Of a DNA stretch of 53,221 nucleotides, positions 51,458-53,221 are shown one piece after another. The stretch's first letter is position 1; every line of letters starts with the position of its first letter. The stretch is from Firmicutes bacterium ZOR0006. Its GTDB lineage: Bacteria > Bacillota_I > Bacilli_A > Culicoidibacterales > ZOR0006. The position numbers and the translations under genes were made by a program. The DNA is taken from assembly GCA_000798955.1 (NCBI GenBank), contig JTLC01000009.1:62479-115699 (forward strand), read 5' to 3'. The notes beneath the pieces were generated by a model. That model searched no databases. It saw only the letters and a list, made by a program, of their open reading frames with translations, and was not told the origin of the DNA.

Positions 51458-52189
51458 ATGAAAGTCGTTATCGTTAAAAACTACCAAGAAGCAAGTGAAT
51501 ATGCAGCAAAAGAAATGTTAGCTGTTGTAAAAAGCAATCCAAAAGCTGTTTTAGGATTAGCAACTGGAAGTACACCAGTTGGAATGTATAACTTAATGGT
51601 AAAAGATCATAAAGAAAATGGAACTGATTATTCACAAGTTGAATCATATAACTTAGATGAGTACATCAACTTACCAGCAAATCATGCTGATCAATCATAC
51701 CGTCATTTCATGGATGTAAATTTATTTGATCACTTAAATATCACAAAAGCGAACACACATGTACCTGAAGGAACTGGTGAAGCGCAAGCAGCATGTGAAG
51801 AATATGATGCGAAATTAGCAGCAATCGGTGGGGTTGATATTCAAGTATTAGGAATTGGATCAAATGGGCACATTGCTTTCAATGAACCAGGTGTACCATT
51901 CGAATTAGGAACACATATCGTCACACTTGATGAGCAAACGCGTGAAGATAACGCACGTTTCTTTGATTCAATTGATGAAGTACCAACGCATGCAATTACA
52001 ATGGGAATTAAGTCAATTAAATCAGCGAAAAAAATCATTTTAATCGCTTCAGGGGAAAATAAAGCGGATGCTGTTAAAGGAATGATTGAAGGGGAAGTAA
52101 CAGTTGAATTACCAGCTTCAGCATTACAAGATCACAGCAATGTTATCGTTATTGTTGACGAAGCGGCAGCAAGCAAATTAACAAAGTAA
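51458..52189 (+). CDS. nagB: Glucosamine-6-phosphate deaminase
   Basis: 243-residue enzyme that converts GlcN-6-phosphate to fructose-6-phosphate and ammonia. It matches the shorter Bacillus-type form without an allosteric tail. Landmarks are GLATGSTPVGMY, SYNLDEYINL, GVDIQVLGIGSNGHIAFNEP and THAITMGI. ATG follows TTGGAGGAA. Codon usage is as uniform as in the EIIC gene, suggesting high expression. It has its own promoter with two operator repeats and is followed by the regulator gene. Confidence 0.96.
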   Translation: MKVVIVKNYQEASEYAAKEMLAVVKSNPKAVLGLATGSTPVGMYNLMVKDHKENGTDYSQVESYNLDEYINLPANHADQSYRHFMDVNLFDHLNITKANTHVPEGTGEAQAACEEYDAKLAAIGGVDIQVLGIGSNGHIAFNEPGVPFELGTHIVTLDEQTREDNARFFDSIDEVPTHAITMGIKSIKSAKKIILIASGENKADAVKGMIEGEVTVELPASALQDHSNVIVIVDEAAASKLTK

Positions 52190-52201
52190 TTTGACAGTGA
52201 T

Positions 52202-52261
52202 GAACATTTATTTTCATTTATCCGTATTTTTCGGTATAATGGTGATAAATGTTCTTTTTTT
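52202..52261 (+). promoter_or_regulatory. Inverted repeat enclosing the regulator promoter
   Basis: GAACATTTAT at 52202-52211 pairs exactly with ATAAATGTTC at 52245-52254, followed by T residues. The -10 TATAAT (52235-52240) of the regulator lies inside. It may serve as the nagB terminator, as an operator, or both. Confidence 0.5.
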
Positions 52262-52291
52262 TGGAAAAGGGTAGAGGAGAAATAAGTTTTT

Positions 52292-53008
52292 ATGACAATA
52301 AAAGTACCAATCTATAAGCAAATTGAAACATGGATTAGTGATATGATTAAAGAAGGGGAATGGAAATCAAATCAGATGATTCCTTCCGAATTTGAAATTG
52401 CTAATATTTTTGAAGTTAGCCGGATGACAGCACGTCATGCAGTTGATAATCTTGTGAATCGTGGAATGTTATATCGAATTAAGGGGAGCGGAACATATGT
52501 TGCCGATTTACGATTTGAAAAACAAATTCATGGACTTACAAGTTTTAGTGAGGATATGGTGAGTCGTGGTATGAAGCCAGGCAGTCGGGTCATTGATTAT
52601 CGTGTTGTTCCGGCGACCGATAAAATTGCTAAAAAATTAGGCATTCAAATTGGCGATAGTGTCCACTGTATTCAACGGGTTCGTTTAGCAGATGAACAAC
52701 CGATGGCCATAGAAATTACATATTTACCAGTTGCATTATTTCCAAGAATACCAAAAAATATTTTAACACAGTCGCTATATGATTATATTGAGAAAGAATT
52801 AGGGCACTCAATTGATCATTCAATGCAATATATTGAAGCGACAAGTGCAAATGAGCAAGAAGCGAAATTATTGGAAATCGATACACATAGTCCAGTATTA
52901 CTAATTGATTTATATTCATATTTACGAAATGGACGTCCATTTGAATATGTACGGTCATTATATCGGTCAGATCGCTATAAGTTCATTCAACCAGCCTACC
53001 GACTATAA
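52292..53008 (+). CDS. nagR: GntR/HutC-family amino-sugar regulator (NagR/YvoA-like)
   Basis: 238-residue repressor. The N-terminal winged helix (about 5-75) reads PIYKQIETWISDMI, PSEFEIANIFEVSRMTARHA, GMLYRIKGSGTYVA, and a UTRA effector domain follows (about 90-235, LTSFSEDMVSRGMKPGS, HCIQRVRLADEQPMAIEITYLP, FEYVRSLYRSDRYKF). The sequence and position after nagB fit NagR/YvoA/DasR, which respond to GlcN-6-phosphate or GlcNAc-6-phosphate. Its targets are probably the TTGTATAGACA repeats. A structured element starts just after its stop. Confidence 0.93.
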   Translation: MTIKVPIYKQIETWISDMIKEGEWKSNQMIPSEFEIANIFEVSRMTARHAVDNLVNRGMLYRIKGSGTYVADLRFEKQIHGLTSFSEDMVSRGMKPGSRVIDYRVVPATDKIAKKLGIQIGDSVHCIQRVRLADEQPMAIEITYLPVALFPRIPKNILTQSLYDYIEKELGHSIDHSMQYIEATSANEQEAKLLEIDTHSPVLLIDLYSYLRNGRPFEYVRSLYRSDRYKFIQPAYRL

Positions 53009-53010
53009 CC

Positions 53011-53221
53011 AAGTGCTGACACCGATTTTGCAAACAAAGAATTGAGGGCAAAAACGAAAGGCAAGACAGAAAGTGAAAATGAGAATTGACGAGTGATCAA
53101 ATCGAATTTTTACGTCTGTTCGACTTTCGTAGGTGGAAGCATGCCGAAAAAACCAAGTGCTGAAGCCGATTTTCACTCCAGATGTAGAAGGTGAAAAAGT
53201 GATGGCGACGAAAATAAGGAA
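53011..53221 (+). ncRNA. Candidate structured non-coding RNA, copy B, 3' end outside window
   Basis: Begins two bases after the regulator stop with the same AAGTGCTGACACCG as copy A. The order is P2 (TTTTGC 53026-53031 with GCAAAA 53048-53053), long P3 (ACGAAAG 53054-53060 with CTTTCGT 53124-53130, inner ACAG/CTGT and GTGAAAAT/ATTTTTAC), AGGTGGAAGCATGCC (53131-53145), a second AAGTGCTGA (53155-53163), P4 (TTTTCAC 53170-53176 with GTGAAAA 53191-53197), then GATGGC and ACGAAAATAAGG. Stem sequences differ from copy A but still pair. It lacks the extra 100-base domain of copy A. Confidence 0.6.

Noticed and set aside
1..53221. tRNA genes, rRNA genes, CRISPR arrays, insertion sequences or prophage
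   Set aside because: None was recognised by eye; there are no repeat-spacer arrays, transposase-like proteins or tRNA-like T-arm blocks. An automated scan would be needed to exclude a tRNA fully.

Overview
This window is chromosomal DNA from a low-GC Gram-positive bacterium (Bacillota, probably class Bacilli or a close relative). The evidence is the gene set: UgtP-type glycolipid synthase, MurT/GatD, LytR-CpsA-Psr protein, RNase HIII, MutS2, YhaM, long RecX, PadR-DUF1700-DUF4097 module, CelB-type PTS, FMN and SAM-I riboswitches, strong AGGAGG-type ribosome binding sites and cre-like sites. I cannot name the genus. Gene order looks like ordinary core genome. I see no tRNA, rRNA, CRISPR array, prophage or insertion sequence.

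Region 1 (1-10.9 kb) is an envelope block. It holds the end of a dcw fragment (mraY, murD) running into a GT32-type transferase, a split Alg14/Alg13-type glycosyltransferase pair and an LCP ligase. Then come pgsA, ugtP, recX, a UDP-GlcNAc 2-epimerase, galU and a TagO/WecA-type initiating transferase. Together these can make precursors for glycolipid anchors and wall glycopolymers, initiate a polymer and attach it to the wall. Region 2 (11-18.7 kb) holds a CsoR-family regulator, yhaM, lspA, rluD, a transporter, a rhomboid protease, two RNase HIII paralogues around cvpA, and an unknown gene. Region 3 (18.7-27.4 kb) holds the PadR module, mutS2, tandem thioredoxins, an rluB-type gene, a metallo-hydrolase and a cation efflux protein, with two unexplained RNA-like regions. 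Region 4 (27.5-42.4 kb) holds an ArlRS-like two-component system, transporters, murT-gatD, a lipoprotein multicopper oxidase, pepV, an FMN-riboswitch-controlled ECF substrate-binding gene, a DUF3800 fusion, yidD, an ArsR regulator, cdaR and a ZIP transporter. Region 5 (42.4-53.2 kb) holds a SAM-I riboswitch with metK. A beta-glucoside block follows (EIIC, RpiR, DUF3284, EIIB, GH4, RpiR), then nagA, nagB and a NagR-type GntR regulator. Repeated TTGTATAGACA-type sites link nagA, nagB and possibly the EIIC gene.

The most interesting item is a two-copy structured element. One copy starts at the mutS2 stop codon (23268) and the other just after the gntR stop codon (53011). The copies share short sequence blocks at almost identical spacing, while the helices between them differ in sequence but keep pairing. 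That pattern indicates a conserved non-coding RNA family. A second candidate RNA at about 24.58-24.72 kb has its own promoter, a three-way-junction fold and a terminator. Other points of interest are an RNase HIII paralogue that has lost active-site residues, a serine-recombinase-like domain fused to DUF3800, and a structured leader before rluD.
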